Of a DNA stretch of 64,000 nucleotides, positions 51,452-59,544 are shown in pieces. Source of the stretch: Paenibacillus radicis (ex Gao et al. 2016). GTDB lineage: Bacteria; Bacillota; Bacilli; Paenibacillales; Paenibacillaceae. The stretch's first letter is position 1. Each line of letters begins with the position of its first letter. The position numbers and the translations under genes are program-made. A model generated the notes under the pieces. That model saw only the letters and a program-made list of their open reading frames with translations, did no database searches and was not told the DNA's origin. The DNA lies in assembly GCF_014641555.1 (NCBI RefSeq), contig NZ_BMHY01000001.1, forward strand, positions 775,706-839,705, in the 5' to 3' direction.

Positions 51452-51532
51452 AGGAGTTAAACTAGCAGAGAATAAGCCCTATGTTGTAAAGAAAGTAAAT
51501 GTTGATTGGCAGAAAAGGCTTGATGTTTCTTC

Positions 51533-51618
51533 ATAATGTAAAAGTGCAATTTGTTGTGCAAAAAAATCCGAAAAATCGGTGTTTTGAGCCAATTCCAGTT
51601 GCAGATTTGCATTTTTAT
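51533..51618. repeat. Single-pair copy of the AAAATGCAAAAGTGCA element, locus 3
   Basis: A direct copy (ATAATGTAAAAGTGCA, 51533-51548) and an inverted copy (TTGCAGATTTGCATTTTTAT, 51599-51618) span about 86 bp, like the inner pairs at loci 1 and 2. A degenerate direct copy (AAAATGTAGAAGTGGC) lies at 51121-51136, before the palindrome array. From 51619 to ~51775 nothing further is recognisable. Confidence 0.6.
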
Positions 51619-51778
51619 AGAGAAACTCTGGATATATTTACCGTATCGGTATAGTAGTACGATTGTATGCTGCTTGTTGCTGAGGGAGCAACAACGCAGT
51701 GCGGATCTATCTTAAACCCTTTATTTTACAAGAAAACACGGTGAAAACGGCTTGAAATCAGGATGTATAAAAAATTGG

Positions 51779-51807
51779 TTCGTGTTCGCTAAGGTTTATG
51801 ATATAAT
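51779..51807 (+). promoter_or_regulatory. Candidate promoter of accBC
   Basis: Strong -10 TATAAT (51802-51807); the -35 at 17-bp spacing is weak (TTCGTG, 51779-51784). The leader before accB would be ~240 nt. Confidence 0.55.
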
Positions 51808-51891
51808 GTTAAACGTTATGTAAAAGAAAATGGGTAAAATGGGCTTAAGAGCCGCAATGGCTGCCCGACTAAATGCCCGTACTTACGGAGC

Positions 51892-52033
51892 AATTTGCCC
51901 AAGCATCGAAAAGCTTGCCCATAAGGAGCTATTTGCTTCCGCAGTATTGCAGGCAAGGAATAGCTTACGGAGCAATTTTGCTACCGCAAAATTTAAGCTG
52001 ATGCTTACGGAGCAATTTTGCTACCGCAAAATT
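51892..52033 (+). repeat. Hairpin-bearing direct repeats in the accB leader
   Basis: A 40-bp unit beginning GCTTACGGAGCAATTTTGCT and containing the hairpin ATTTTGC-TACC-GCAAAAT occurs at 51963 and 52003. A truncated third copy (ACTTACGGAGCAATTTGCC) starts at 51891. The last hairpin ends just before the accB SD (AAGGAGTGA). The inverted-repeat GGGCTTAAGAGCC at 51841 may add another stem. Confidence 0.75.
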
Positions 52034-52052
52034 TTAAGGAGTGAAAAAATTC

Positions 52053-52553
52053 ATGTTCAAATTGAGCGAGATTAAAGAATTGATCAAATTGGTTGATCAA
52101 ACTTCCGTTCATGAGCTGGAGATTGAAAATGAAGGGGCACGCCTGCTCATCCGCAAACCCGGCAAAACTGAAGTGGTGAATGTACAAGCAGCCCCAATCA
52201 CCCATACATATTCGCCTGCGCCAATTCCGACTGCTGCGCCGCAAACTTCTGCAGCACCTGCTGCTCAGCCAGCCGTGCAGGAAGCGCCAGCCGCAAGCCC
52301 AAGCAAGGAAAACTTGCATTCGATCACTTCGCCGATGGTTGGCACATTCTACAGCTCCCCATCGCCTGACGCTTCCGAATTCGTAAAAGTAGGCGATCGC
52401 GTTAACGAGAAGAGCGTCGTGTGCATTCTTGAAGCGATGAAGCTCATGAACGAGCTGGAAGCGGAAGTCCGCGGAGAAATCGTTGAGATTCTCGTATCGA
52501 ACGGCCAACTGGTCGAATACGGACAGCCGCTTTTCCTCGTTAAACCGGAATAG
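52053..52553 (+). CDS. accB: Acetyl-CoA carboxylase biotin carboxyl carrier protein
   Basis: 166 residues. N-terminal helical segment ([20 protein letters not shown]), an Ala/Pro-rich linker (~50-85), and the biotinyl domain with the site [11 protein letters not shown] (biotin on Lys130). It carries CO2 for malonyl-CoA synthesis, the first step of fatty-acid synthesis. ATG 52053 eight bases after AAGGAGTGA; a GTG at 52041 is inside that site. Followed by accC after 48 bases. Confidence 0.97.
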   Translation: MFKLSEIKELIKLVDQTSVHELEIENEGARLLIRKPGKTEVVNVQAAPITHTYSPAPIPTAAPQTSAAPAAQPAVQEAPAASPSKENLHSITSPMVGTFYSSPSPDASEFVKVGDRVNEKSVVCILEAMKLMNELEAEVRGEIVEILVSNGQLVEYGQPLFLVKPE

Positions 52554-52601
52554 CATTTTTCTCCCTGATTGGAGAATCTGTCGCCTGAAAGGAGTAACTA
52601 C

Positions 52602-53945
52602 GTGAAATTTCAAAAAGTATTAATCGCCAATCGCGGCGAGATTGCGGTTCGGATTATTCGGGCTTGTAAAGAGCTTGGAATCTCGACGGTTGCGGTTTAT
52701 TCCGAAGCCGACCGCGATTCGCTGCATGTTCGTCTGGCAGACGAGGCGTATTGCATTGGGCCTACTGCCTCTAAGGACAGCTATTTGAATTTGACTAACC
52801 TGATGAGCGTTGCGACGATTACAGAATGCGATGCGGTTCATCCGGGTTACGGCTTCCTTGCCGAAAATGCGGATTTCGCTGAAATCTGCGAATCATGCAA
52901 CATTACGTTCATTGGCCCTTCGCCGGAAGCCATCAGCAAGATGGGTGACAAGGCGGTTGCCAAAAAGACGATGCAAGCCGCGAACGTTCCCGTTATTCCA
53001 GGCTCTGACGGCCTGGTTGAAGACATGGACGAAGCGATTGCAGTTGCACGCAGCATCGGTTATCCTGTCATCATCAAAGCGACTGCTGGCGGCGGAGGCA
53101 AAGGCATTCGCATAGCCGATGACGAATCGGCACTTGTCCAGCAAATTACGACGGCTCAGCAGGAAGCGCAAAAGGCTTTCGGCAATGCAGGCGTCTATCT
53201 GGAAAAATATTTGACCGGCATGAAGCATGTCGAAATTCAAATTATGGCTGACAAGCATGGCAACGCGGTTCATTTGTTTGAACGTGACTGCTCGGTACAA
53301 CGCCGTCGTCAGAAGCTCGTTGAGGAAGCGCCATGCGCCGTGCTGAAGCCGGAGCAACGCGAAGAGATGGGCCAAGCAGCTGTTCGTGCTGCACTTGCAG
53401 TTAACTATTCGGGAGCAGGCACGCTGGAGTTTTTGCTGGGGCCGGACGGTAATTTCTATTTCATGGAAATGAACACCCGGATTCAGGTTGAGCATCCCGT
53501 TACCGAAATGATTACAAACGTCGATCTCATCAAAGAGATGATCTCTGTTGCAGAGGGTAATCCATTATCCTTTAAACAAGAGGATTTGCAAATCAATGGC
53601 TGGGCTATTGAATGCCGGATCAACGCTGAGGATTCCGAACGTAATTTCATGCCTTCGGCCGGTCATATTCCGTTCTATCTTCCGCCAGGAGGAACCGGGG
53701 TAAGGGTCGACAGCGCGGTATATCCGGGTTACACGATCTCACCGCATTATGATTCGATGATCGCCAAGCTGATCGTGTGGGGCAGAACGCGTGAAGAAGC
53801 GATTGCGCGGATGAAAAGAGCGCTCTCCGAATTCGCAATCGAAGGAATTAAGACGACAATCCCGTTCCATCTGAAGCTTCTGAATCACCCCAAATTTGTT
53901 GAAGGCGACTTCGACATTAAGTTTTTGGAAGAGCACGAAATCTAA
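52602..53945 (+). CDS. accC: Acetyl-CoA carboxylase biotin carboxylase subunit
   Basis: 447 residues. ATP-grasp enzyme that carboxylates biotin on Acc[39 protein letters not shown] loop [20 protein letters not shown], metal/catalytic [23 protein letters not shown] 52602 follows AAAGGAGTAA and gives the family N-terminus [12 protein letters not shown]; an earlier in-frame ATG (52569) has no site. Confidence 0.98.
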   Translation: MKFQKVLIANRGEIAVRIIRACKELGISTVAVYSEADRDSLHVRLADEAYCIGPTASKDSYLNLTNLMSVATITECDAVHPGYGFLAENADFAEICESCNITFIGPSPEAISKMGDKAVAKKTMQAANVPVIPGSDGLVEDMDEAIAVARSIGYPVIIKATAGGGGKGIRIADDESALVQQITTAQQEAQKAFGNAGVYLEKYLTGMKHVEIQIMADKHGNAVHLFERDCSVQRRRQKLVEEAPCAVLKPEQREEMGQAAVRAALAVNYSGAGTLEFLLGPDGNFYFMEMNTRIQVEHPVTEMITNVDLIKEMISVAEGNPLSFKQEDLQINGWAIECRINAEDSERNFMPSAGHIPFYLPPGGTGVRVDSAVYPGYTISPHYDSMIAKLIVWGRTREEAIARMKRALSEFAIEGIKTTIPFHLKLLNHPKFVEGDFDIKFLEEHEI

Positions 53946-53958
53946 GCCGGACAACTGT

Positions 53959-53987
53959 TTGTCATAATTCGCGTCGAATGTTATAGT
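53959..53987 (+). promoter_or_regulatory. SigA promoter before yqhY
   Basis: TTGTCA (53959-53964), 17-bp spacer, TATAGT (53982-53987), 79 bases before the yqhY start. Confidence 0.65.
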
Positions 53988-54065
53988 ATAGAAATAAGAT
54001 GCGGTAGACAACACTTGGCTTTGACAGGCTGAGAGCGCGCAACTTTAGGGAGGTGTACAACCATC

Positions 54066-54473
54066 ATGAATACGATTGCTGCAGATTATGAGAAGACGGA
54101 CATTGGCACGATTCAAATCGCACCGGAAGTTATCGAAGTCATTGCTGGACTAGCTGCCGTTGAAGTCAAGGGCGTAGCAGGAATGAGCGGCGGGTTGGCA
54201 GGCGGTATTGCTGAGCTCCTCGGACGCAAAAACTTGTCCAAAGGTGTGAAAGTAGAAGTCGGACAGCGTGAAGCTGCGGTTGATGTTTCGATTATCGTGG
54301 AGTACGGCAACCGAATCCCGGAAATCGCCTCGGAAATTCAACGCAATGTAAAGCACTCGATTGAGATGATGACAGGTCTTCATGTCATTGAAGTGAACGT
54401 ACATATTCATGACGTCCATTTCAAGGCAGCGGAGAAACCGGAAGAAGAAGACAGCCATCTGCGCGTGAAATAG
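54066..54473 (+). CDS. yqhY: Asp23/Gls24-family protein YqhY
   Basis: 135 residues. GTIQIAPEVIEVIAGLAAVE, VKGVAGMSGGLAGGIAELLG, VDVSIIVEYGNRIPEIASEI and LHVIEVNVHIHDVHF are the Asp23/Gls24 hallmarks. In Bacillus YqhY is linked genetically to acetyl-CoA carboxylase activity and sits after accC, as here. A likely cytoplasmic partner of the AmaP-like membrane protein encoded next. ATG after GGGAGGTG. Confidence 0.93.
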   Translation: MNTIAADYEKTDIGTIQIAPEVIEVIAGLAAVEVKGVAGMSGGLAGGIAELLGRKNLSKGVKVEVGQREAAVDVSIIVEYGNRIPEIASEIQRNVKHSIEMMTGLHVIEVNVHIHDVHFKAAEKPEEEDSHLRVK

Positions 54474-54498
54474 TATAGCAGGTACAGAATTGATTATT

Positions 54499-54541
54499 AC
54501 CCCCTCGTGATGGGCATGCCGCATTCGCGCAAGGGGGTTTT
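54499..54541 (+). terminator. Possible terminator after yqhY
   Basis: ACCCCCT (54499-54505) pairs with AGGGGGT (54532-54538), followed by TTTTC. The large loop contains a small inner stem. Confidence 0.5.
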
Positions 54542-54570
54542 CATTCGCTCAGACGAAAGGAGGCGTTTCG

Positions 54571-55128
54571 TTGATCAGAATCGTGGACAAGCTGCTTTTG
54601 TTTTTATACAGCATCATTGTTGGCGCATTATCCGTTTTTATCGCATGCATCGGATTTAAATGGATATCTATCGAAGATTTGAACGGTATTGTTGATAATA
54701 TGTATCGCATTTCTTCCATTCAAATTACGGTCATAGTCATCGGATTGCTTCTGTTGCTCATGAGCCTCCGTTTCTTTTTTGTATCGTTGTATCGCGGATC
54801 AGCTGCTGCGCCGTCTATCGACCAGCGCACCGATTTTGGCGACATTCGCATTTCCATCGACACCATCGAGAATCTTGCTCTGAAGGCAGCTTCCAAGCAT
54901 CGCGGTGTAAAAGATTTGAAGGCGCGTATCCGGGCAACGGATGCTGGCTTGGATATCGTACTGCGAGCGGTAGTTGATGGAGAAAGCTCGATTCCGGCGT
55001 TGACCGAGGAGATTCAGCGTGCTGTTAAAGAGCATGTCGAGGATATTGCGGGCATACCGGTGACCAATGTTGCCGTCTTTGTCGCAAATGTCATCCAATC
55101 CGGTACGATTAAGAGCCGAGTGGAATAG
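54571..55128 (+). CDS. amaP: AmaP-like alkaline-shock membrane anchor protein
   Basis: 185 residues. Two N-terminal spans (LLLFLYSIIVGALSVFIACI; ITVIVIGLLLLLMSLRFFFV), then a soluble Asp23-like domain (TDFGDIRISIDTIENLALKA, EHVEDIAGIPVTNVAVFVAN). This two-span plus Asp23-like layout is that of AmaP, which anchors Asp23 proteins at the membrane. TTG start after AAAGGAGG. Followed after 14 bases by a DUF2273 gene, its usual partner. Confidence 0.87.
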   Translation: MIRIVDKLLLFLYSIIVGALSVFIACIGFKWISIEDLNGIVDNMYRISSIQITVIVIGLLLLLMSLRFFFVSLYRGSAAAPSIDQRTDFGDIRISIDTIENLALKAASKHRGVKDLKARIRATDAGLDIVLRAVVDGESSIPALTEEIQRAVKEHVEDIAGIPVTNVAVFVANVIQSGTIKSRVE

Positions 55129-55142
55129 AGGTGGATTTGCCG

Positions 55143-55373
55143 ATGTGGAGAGAGTTCTGGGCAACCTATGGGAAACGTACGGTCGGCGCAGCGGCTGGAC
55201 TTTTTTTCGGATTCGTGTATTTGTTTGCCGGCTTCTGGGACATGCTGTTTTTCATACTGCTCGTCTCGATCGGATATTGGATTGGCAAACGCAAGGATTT
55301 GCGGGAAGAACCTATATTCCAATGGCAGCGGATTTGGAATTGGTTGATGGAAAGATACAGACCGTTTAGATGA
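55143..55373 (+). CDS. DUF2273 small membrane protein
   Basis: 76 residues with two spans (TVGAAAGLFFGFVYLFAGFW; MLFFILLVSIGYWIGKR) and a Trp-rich end (WQRIWNWLMERYRPFR). The DUF2273 family commonly accompanies AmaP and Asp23. ATG 55143 six bases after AGAGGTGGAT. Membrane-resident; role unknown. Confidence 0.86.
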   Translation: MWREFWATYGKRTVGAAAGLFFGFVYLFAGFWDMLFFILLVSIGYWIGKRKDLREEPIFQWQRIWNWLMERYRPFR

Positions 55374-55381
55374 TCCTGTGG

Positions 55382-55451
55382 TCTCCTCCGTACTCCGGAA
55401 GCCGGAATGCCGCCAGTTTTCGGGCAGGGAGGAGATCATAGTTTTTTTTTT
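55382..55451 (+). terminator. Terminator after the AmaP-DUF2273 pair
   Basis: TCTCCTCC (55382-55389) pairs with GGAGGAGA (55428-55435), with an inner hairpin between, followed shortly by ten T. Confidence 0.72.
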
Positions 55452-55506
55452 GGTGCTAGAGAAGAATTAATTCAGCGAGGCACAGCTCAAATGCCATGGA
55501 GGTTGT

Positions 55507-55998
55507 ATGAAACGAAGATTAGCAAGAGAAATAGCGGTATCCAGTCTATATCAAATGGAAATGAATGAAGTAACGGCGGCTGAAGCAATTGAAATGCTAA
55601 TGGAAGAAGCGCGCTCCGAGAACGAGATTGGCGCTGAATTTGTAGAGAATGAAAATACGGACAGCTACGTACGCGAACTCGTAAACGGGGTAGCGGAACG
55701 GAAAGCGGCCATTGACGATATGCTGCAGCAGCATTTGACGGGGTGGCAGGTAGACCGTTTGTCTCGCGTCGACCGGCAGGTGCTTCGCCTTGCCTGCTAT
55801 GAAATGGTTTTTCGCGACGATGTCCCTCACAAAGCTTCCATTAATGAGGCGATTGAATTGGCGAAGCATTTCGGAACGGAAGAATCGGGGAAATTCGTAA
55901 ACGGCGTGCTAGGCAAGCTAATGCAAAGCCTGGAAGAAGTGAAGAAAGATACGGAAGCGGTAACGGAAACGGAATCGGAATCGGAAACCAATCATTGA
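55507..55998 (+). CDS. nusB: Transcription antitermination protein NusB
   Basis: 163 residues. All-helical fold: RRLAREIAVSSLYQMEMNEV, SYVRELVNGVAERKAAIDDM, RVDRQVLRLACYEMVFRDDV, KASINEAIELAKHFGTEESG and KFVNGVLGKLM. It acts with NusE at rRNA boxA. The last ~20 residues are an acidic Thr/Glu/Ser tail encoded by hexamer repeats, so the protein is longer than Bacillus NusB (131). ATG after GGAGGTT. Confidence 0.96.
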   Translation: MKRRLAREIAVSSLYQMEMNEVTAAEAIEMLMEEARSENEIGAEFVENENTDSYVRELVNGVAERKAAIDDMLQQHLTGWQVDRLSRVDRQVLRLACYEMVFRDDVPHKASINEAIELAKHFGTEESGKFVNGVLGKLMQSLEEVKKDTEAVTETESESETNH

Positions 55999-56037
55999 TC
56001 GCCGTTCATTGACGGATCGGCAGAAGGGGAGAGAAGT

Positions 56038-56898
56038 ATGAGCGCACAAATTATCGAAGGCAAAAAAATATCGGATTTGATTAGAGAAGAAATCAAACGG
56101 GACGCGGAAGCGTTGAAAGAGAAAGGTGTCGTACCTGGCTTGGCGGTTGTGCTTGTCGGCGAGGACCCGGCTTCCAAAGTTTATGTAGGCTCGAAAGAAA
56201 AGGCATGCCAGCAGCTTGGCTTCTACTCTGAGGTTCACCGCTTGGCGGAGGATACTTCGGAGTCCGATTTGCTTGCTTTGATCGACAAGCTGAACAATCA
56301 AGCTTCGATTAACGGTATTTTGGTGCAGCTTCCGCTGCCTAAGCATATCAATGAAAAAGCGGTTATCGATGCAATTGACGTCAATAAAGACGTTGACGGC
56401 TTCCATCCAGAAAGCGTCGGCAACCTAGTTATCGGCGACGATAGTCTGCTGCCTTGTACGCCTGCAGGCGTTATCGAGCTGATTAAACGCAGCAGCGGCG
56501 ACATTTCCGGCAAGCATGCGGTCGTTATTGGGCGCAGCAATATTGTCGGCAAACCAGTTGCAATGCTTTTGTTAAGAGAAAATGCGACGGTAACGATCTG
56601 TCATTCCCGCACGGCGAATATGGAAGAGATTGCGAAGCAAGCCGATATTCTAGTTGTTGCCATCGGCAAAGCAAAAGCGATCGGACGTAAGTTTGTTAAA
56701 CCAGGTGCGGTTGTCATCGATGTCGGCATTAACCGCCTGCCTGACGGCAAGCTCGCCGGAGATGTCGATTATGAGGATTGCTTGGAGACGGCTGGATTTA
56801 TTACTCCTGTACCGGGCGGAGTAGGTCCGATGACGATTACGATGCTGATGTCCAACACGATTACAGCGGCGAAAAGAGCTAATAAAATCGAGGAGTGA
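56038..56898 (+). CDS. folD: Bifunctional methylenetetrahydrofolate dehydrogenase/cyclohydrolase FolD
   Basis: 286 residues. Interconverts 5,10-methylene- and 10-formyl-tetrahydrofolate with NADP. GLAVVLVGEDPASKVYVGSK (catalytic Lys nearby), GILVQLPLPKHI, DVDGFHPESVGNL, HAVVIGRSNIVGKPVAMLLL and FITPVPGGVGPMTITMLMSN are diagnostic. ATG after GGGGAGAGAAGT. Eight bases separate it from xseA. Confidence 0.98.
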   Translation: MSAQIIEGKKISDLIREEIKRDAEALKEKGVVPGLAVVLVGEDPASKVYVGSKEKACQQLGFYSEVHRLAEDTSESDLLALIDKLNNQASINGILVQLPLPKHINEKAVIDAIDVNKDVDGFHPESVGNLVIGDDSLLPCTPAGVIELIKRSSGDISGKHAVVIGRSNIVGKPVAMLLLRENATVTICHSRTANMEEIAKQADILVVAIGKAKAIGRKFVKPGAVVIDVGINRLPDGKLAGDVDYEDCLETAGFITPVPGGVGPMTITMLMSNTITAAKRANKIEE

Positions 56899-56905
56899 CG
56901 CTCAA

Positions 56906-58276
56906 ATGGCGAATCAGCCTCGCATTTACACGATAAAAGAAATTAATCGATATATCGGGATGAAGCTGGAGTCGGATTCGCTGCTCGGAGATGTATGGCT
57001 GCGGGGTGAAATTTCGAATTTCACCCATCATTCCAGCGGCCATATGTATTTTACGCTTAAAGATAAGGACAGCAGGCTGAAATGTATCATGTTCGCGTCA
57101 CATAATCAGCGTCTCCCTTTCATTCCCCGCGAAGGAACAAAGGTGATGGCTAGAGGTAATGTGGCGGTCTATGAACGGGACGGGAATTACCAATTTTATG
57201 TAACGGCTATGCAGCCGGACGGAATTGGCAGCCTGTACCTTGCTTATGAGCAGCTGAAGAAAAAGCTGGAAACGGAAGGCTTGTTTGCCGAATCGCGCAA
57301 ACGGCCCATTCCGCGTTTCCCGAAAGCGATTGGCGTCATTACATCGCCTACAGGGGCGGCGGTCCGAGACATTGTCATCACGCTTCAACGGCGCCATCCA
57401 TCCGTGCCCGTTTACATAATGCCTGTGCTTGTTCAGGGCAACCAGGCTGCTCCGTCTATTGTGAAAGCGATTGAATCGTTGAACCGTTTTGGCGAAGTCG
57501 ACGTATTAATTGTAGGTAGAGGCGGCGGTTCACTGGAAGAGCTGTGGGCTTTCAATGAGGAGTCGGTTGCACGAAGCATAGCGGCTTCGGCGATTCCCGT
57601 TATTAGCGCAGTTGGACATGAGACCGATTTCACGATTTCGGACTTTGTGGCGGATTTACGTGCTGCTACCCCGACGGCAGCTGCTGAATTAGCCGTACCG
57701 CATGCGGCGGAGCTGCGCCAGCATATCGACCGCCAGCAGCAACGATTGGAGCATGCGCTTCGAAAAATGCTACAGGCAAGAAAAGAAAGACTGCTTCGTG
57801 CGCGCAGGTCACCTTTTTTCGTTCATCCGCGCAAATATTTACTGGAACAGGCGCAAAGGCTTGACCGGCTGCAAGAAATTTTGCAGCAGCGAACGCTGCG
57901 CACGGCTGAGAAGGGCCGTAACAGGTTAGAACAGTTGAACCGGGCTTTGGCTGGTAACCATCCAGGCGAACAAGCGGCGTTTGCAACAAATAGGCTGCAA
58001 GCAACCGCGAAAAGGCTGGAACAGGCAATGAGTGCGGCTGTTAAAGTGAAAAAACTGCAGCTTCATGGCAATATCCGTCAGTTGGATGCATTAAGCCCGT
58101 TGAAGGTTATGTCCAGAGGTTACAGTCTCGTATATGATGAACAGGAATCACGATTGATCAAATCGATCGGGCAGGTTCAGCCGGGTGATTTGATTAAAGT
58201 AAAAGTAGCGGACGGTCAACTGGACTGCCATGTCTGGTCGATGAAAGGAGAGGGAAACGATGGAAGCAGCGAATGA
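56906..58276 (+). CDS. xseA: Exodeoxyribonuclease VII large subunit
   Basis: 456 residues. N-terminal OB fold (SLLGDVWLRGEISNFTHHSS, MYFTLKDKDSRLKCIMFASH), catalytic domain (IGVITSPTGAAVRDIVITLQ, VLIVGRGGGSLEELWAFNEE, ISAVGHETDFTISDFVADLR) and a long coiled-coil C-terminus. Degrades single-stranded DNA with XseB. The 3' end overlaps xseB by 17 bases. Confidence 0.97.
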   Translation: MANQPRIYTIKEINRYIGMKLESDSLLGDVWLRGEISNFTHHSSGHMYFTLKDKDSRLKCIMFASHNQRLPFIPREGTKVMARGNVAVYERDGNYQFYVTAMQPDGIGSLYLAYEQLKKKLETEGLFAESRKRPIPRFPKAIGVITSPTGAAVRDIVITLQRRHPSVPVYIMPVLVQGNQAAPSIVKAIESLNRFGEVDVLIVGRGGGSLEELWAFNEESVARSIAASAIPVISAVGHETDFTISDFVADLRAATPTAAAELAVPHAAELRQHIDRQQQRLEHALRKMLQARKERLLRARRSPFFVHPRKYLLEQAQRLDRLQEILQQRTLRTAEKGRNRLEQLNRALAGNHPGEQAAFATNRLQATAKRLEQAMSAAVKVKKLQLHGNIRQLDALSPLKVMSRGYSLVYDEQESRLIKSIGQVQPGDLIKVKVADGQLDCHVWSMKGEGNDGSSE

Positions 58277-58514
58277 GCTTAGCTTTGAAGAAGCGATGGA
58301 GCAGTTGGAGCAAATCGTGGAACAGCTGGAGAGCGGCGATGTACCTCTGGAAAAGGCAATTGATTTGTTTCAGCAAGGCATGAAGTTGTCCCAGCTTTGC
58401 GGTGGAAAGCTTGAGCAAGTGGAAAAGAAAATCGAGCTTCTGATCGAAAGCGAGCAAGGCTTTCAGAAAAAAACGTTTGCTCCGGTAAACGAAGATAAAG
58501 GGGAATCATTTTGA
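58260..58514 (+). CDS. xseB: Exodeoxyribonuclease VII small subunit
   Basis: 84 residues; SFEEAMEQLEQIVEQLESGD followed by VPLEKAIDLFQQGMKLSQLC is the family signature. Forms a helical bundle around XseA. ATG after GGAGAGGGAA, inside xseA. The stop overlaps the ispA TTG start. Confidence 0.95.
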   Translation: MEAANELSFEEAMEQLEQIVEQLESGDVPLEKAIDLFQQGMKLSQLCGGKLEQVEKKIELLIESEQGFQKKTFAPVNEDKGESF

Positions 58515-59425
58515 GCGACGTTACTGAAATCAAGTCCTACTTAAATCAATGCGCGTCGCTCGTCGAGCAAACGCTGGCAACGGCGCTTCCTGCGGAATGG
58601 GATGTACCCGGCCTGCTTCGCGAGTCGATGATGTATTCGCTTGAGGCGGGGGGCAAACGTATCCGGCCTGCGCTTGTACTTGCTGCAGCTGAAGCGATAC
58701 AAGGGGATGCAAAGGCAGCAGAGAACGCTCTGTCGATTGCAGGCTCTATCGAATGCATCCATACGTACTCTCTTATCCATGACGATTTGCCTGCAATGGA
58801 CAACGACGATTATCGCCGCGGCAAGCTGACAAATCATAAAGTGTTCGGAGAAGCGATGGCGATTTTAGCCGGGGATGCACTCCTGACCCATGCCTTTCAC
58901 TTGATCCCGCAGGCAGCCCGCAAAGGGCGGTTAGATCCTCAGGTTGCGTTAGATATCGTTGAAGATTTGGCGATGTTTTCCGGGGCAAGCGGTATGGTCG
59001 GAGGCCAAGTTGCCGATATATTGGGCGAGCAGGGTATCACCTCAATTGAAGATCTTGAGTATATTCATTTGCATAAAACGAGTGATTTGGTCGTATTCTC
59101 CGTTAAGGCAGGCGCAAGGGTTGGAGGAGCTACAGAAAACCAACTGAAGCTGCTGGAGCAATATGGCCGCAATATCGGCCTTGCGTTTCAAATCCAGGAC
59201 GACATTCTTGATTTGATCGGTGATGAGGCGAAGCTGGGCAAAAAAACGAACAGCGACGTCGCGCAGCAGAAAGTAACGTATCCATACTTGATTGGCATTG
59301 AGGCGAGCAAGGCGCAAGTGAAGCGCCTGACCCGCGAAGCGAAAGCGGCCGTACTGGACGCAGAGCTCGCAATGCCGCAGCGGCTGCTTGAAATCGCCGA
59401 TTATTTGGTACAACGGGATTTTTAA
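58511..59425 (+). CDS. ispA: Farnesyl diphosphate synthase (polyprenyl synthetase)
   Basis: 304 residues. Two aspartate-rich motifs, DDLPAMDNDD and DDILD (in IQDDILDLIGDEAKLGKK), with GGKRIRPALVLAAAEAI. Condenses IPP with DMAPP/GPP. TTG 58511 overlaps the xseB stop (TTGA) after AAGGGGAA. Corresponds to Bacillus yqiD. Confidence 0.96.
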   Translation: MSDVTEIKSYLNQCASLVEQTLATALPAEWDVPGLLRESMMYSLEAGGKRIRPALVLAAAEAIQGDAKAAENALSIAGSIECIHTYSLIHDDLPAMDNDDYRRGKLTNHKVFGEAMAILAGDALLTHAFHLIPQAARKGRLDPQVALDIVEDLAMFSGASGMVGGQVADILGEQGITSIEDLEYIHLHKTSDLVVFSVKAGARVGGATENQLKLLEQYGRNIGLAFQIQDDILDLIGDEAKLGKKTNSDVAQQKVTYPYLIGIEASKAQVKRLTREAKAAVLDAELAMPQRLLEIADYLVQRDF

Positions 59426-59448
59426 TGGATAGATTCCCGAAGCGTCGA

Positions 59449-59478
59449 TTGGGAAAAGAATAAGCAATATGTTATAAT
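59449..59478 (+). promoter_or_regulatory. SigA promoter of dxs
   Basis: TTGGGA (59449-59454), 18-bp spacer, TATAAT (59473-59478), 67 bases before the GTG start. Confidence 0.65.
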
Positions 59479-59544
59479 TATTGCATTATTCGACGTCTTT
59501 GGACAATGGAATGCAGGATGCATTCCAGAAAGCGAGGAAGTAAC

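Noticed and set aside
51158..51536. Short frames with repeated DISNV/VGYIQRR peptides
   Set aside because: Translations of the palindrome array on both strands; no ribosome sites, no conserved protein.
51830..52075. 81-residue reading frame upstream of accB
   Set aside because: It is encoded by the leader repeats, overlaps the accB start in another frame and has no convincing SD.
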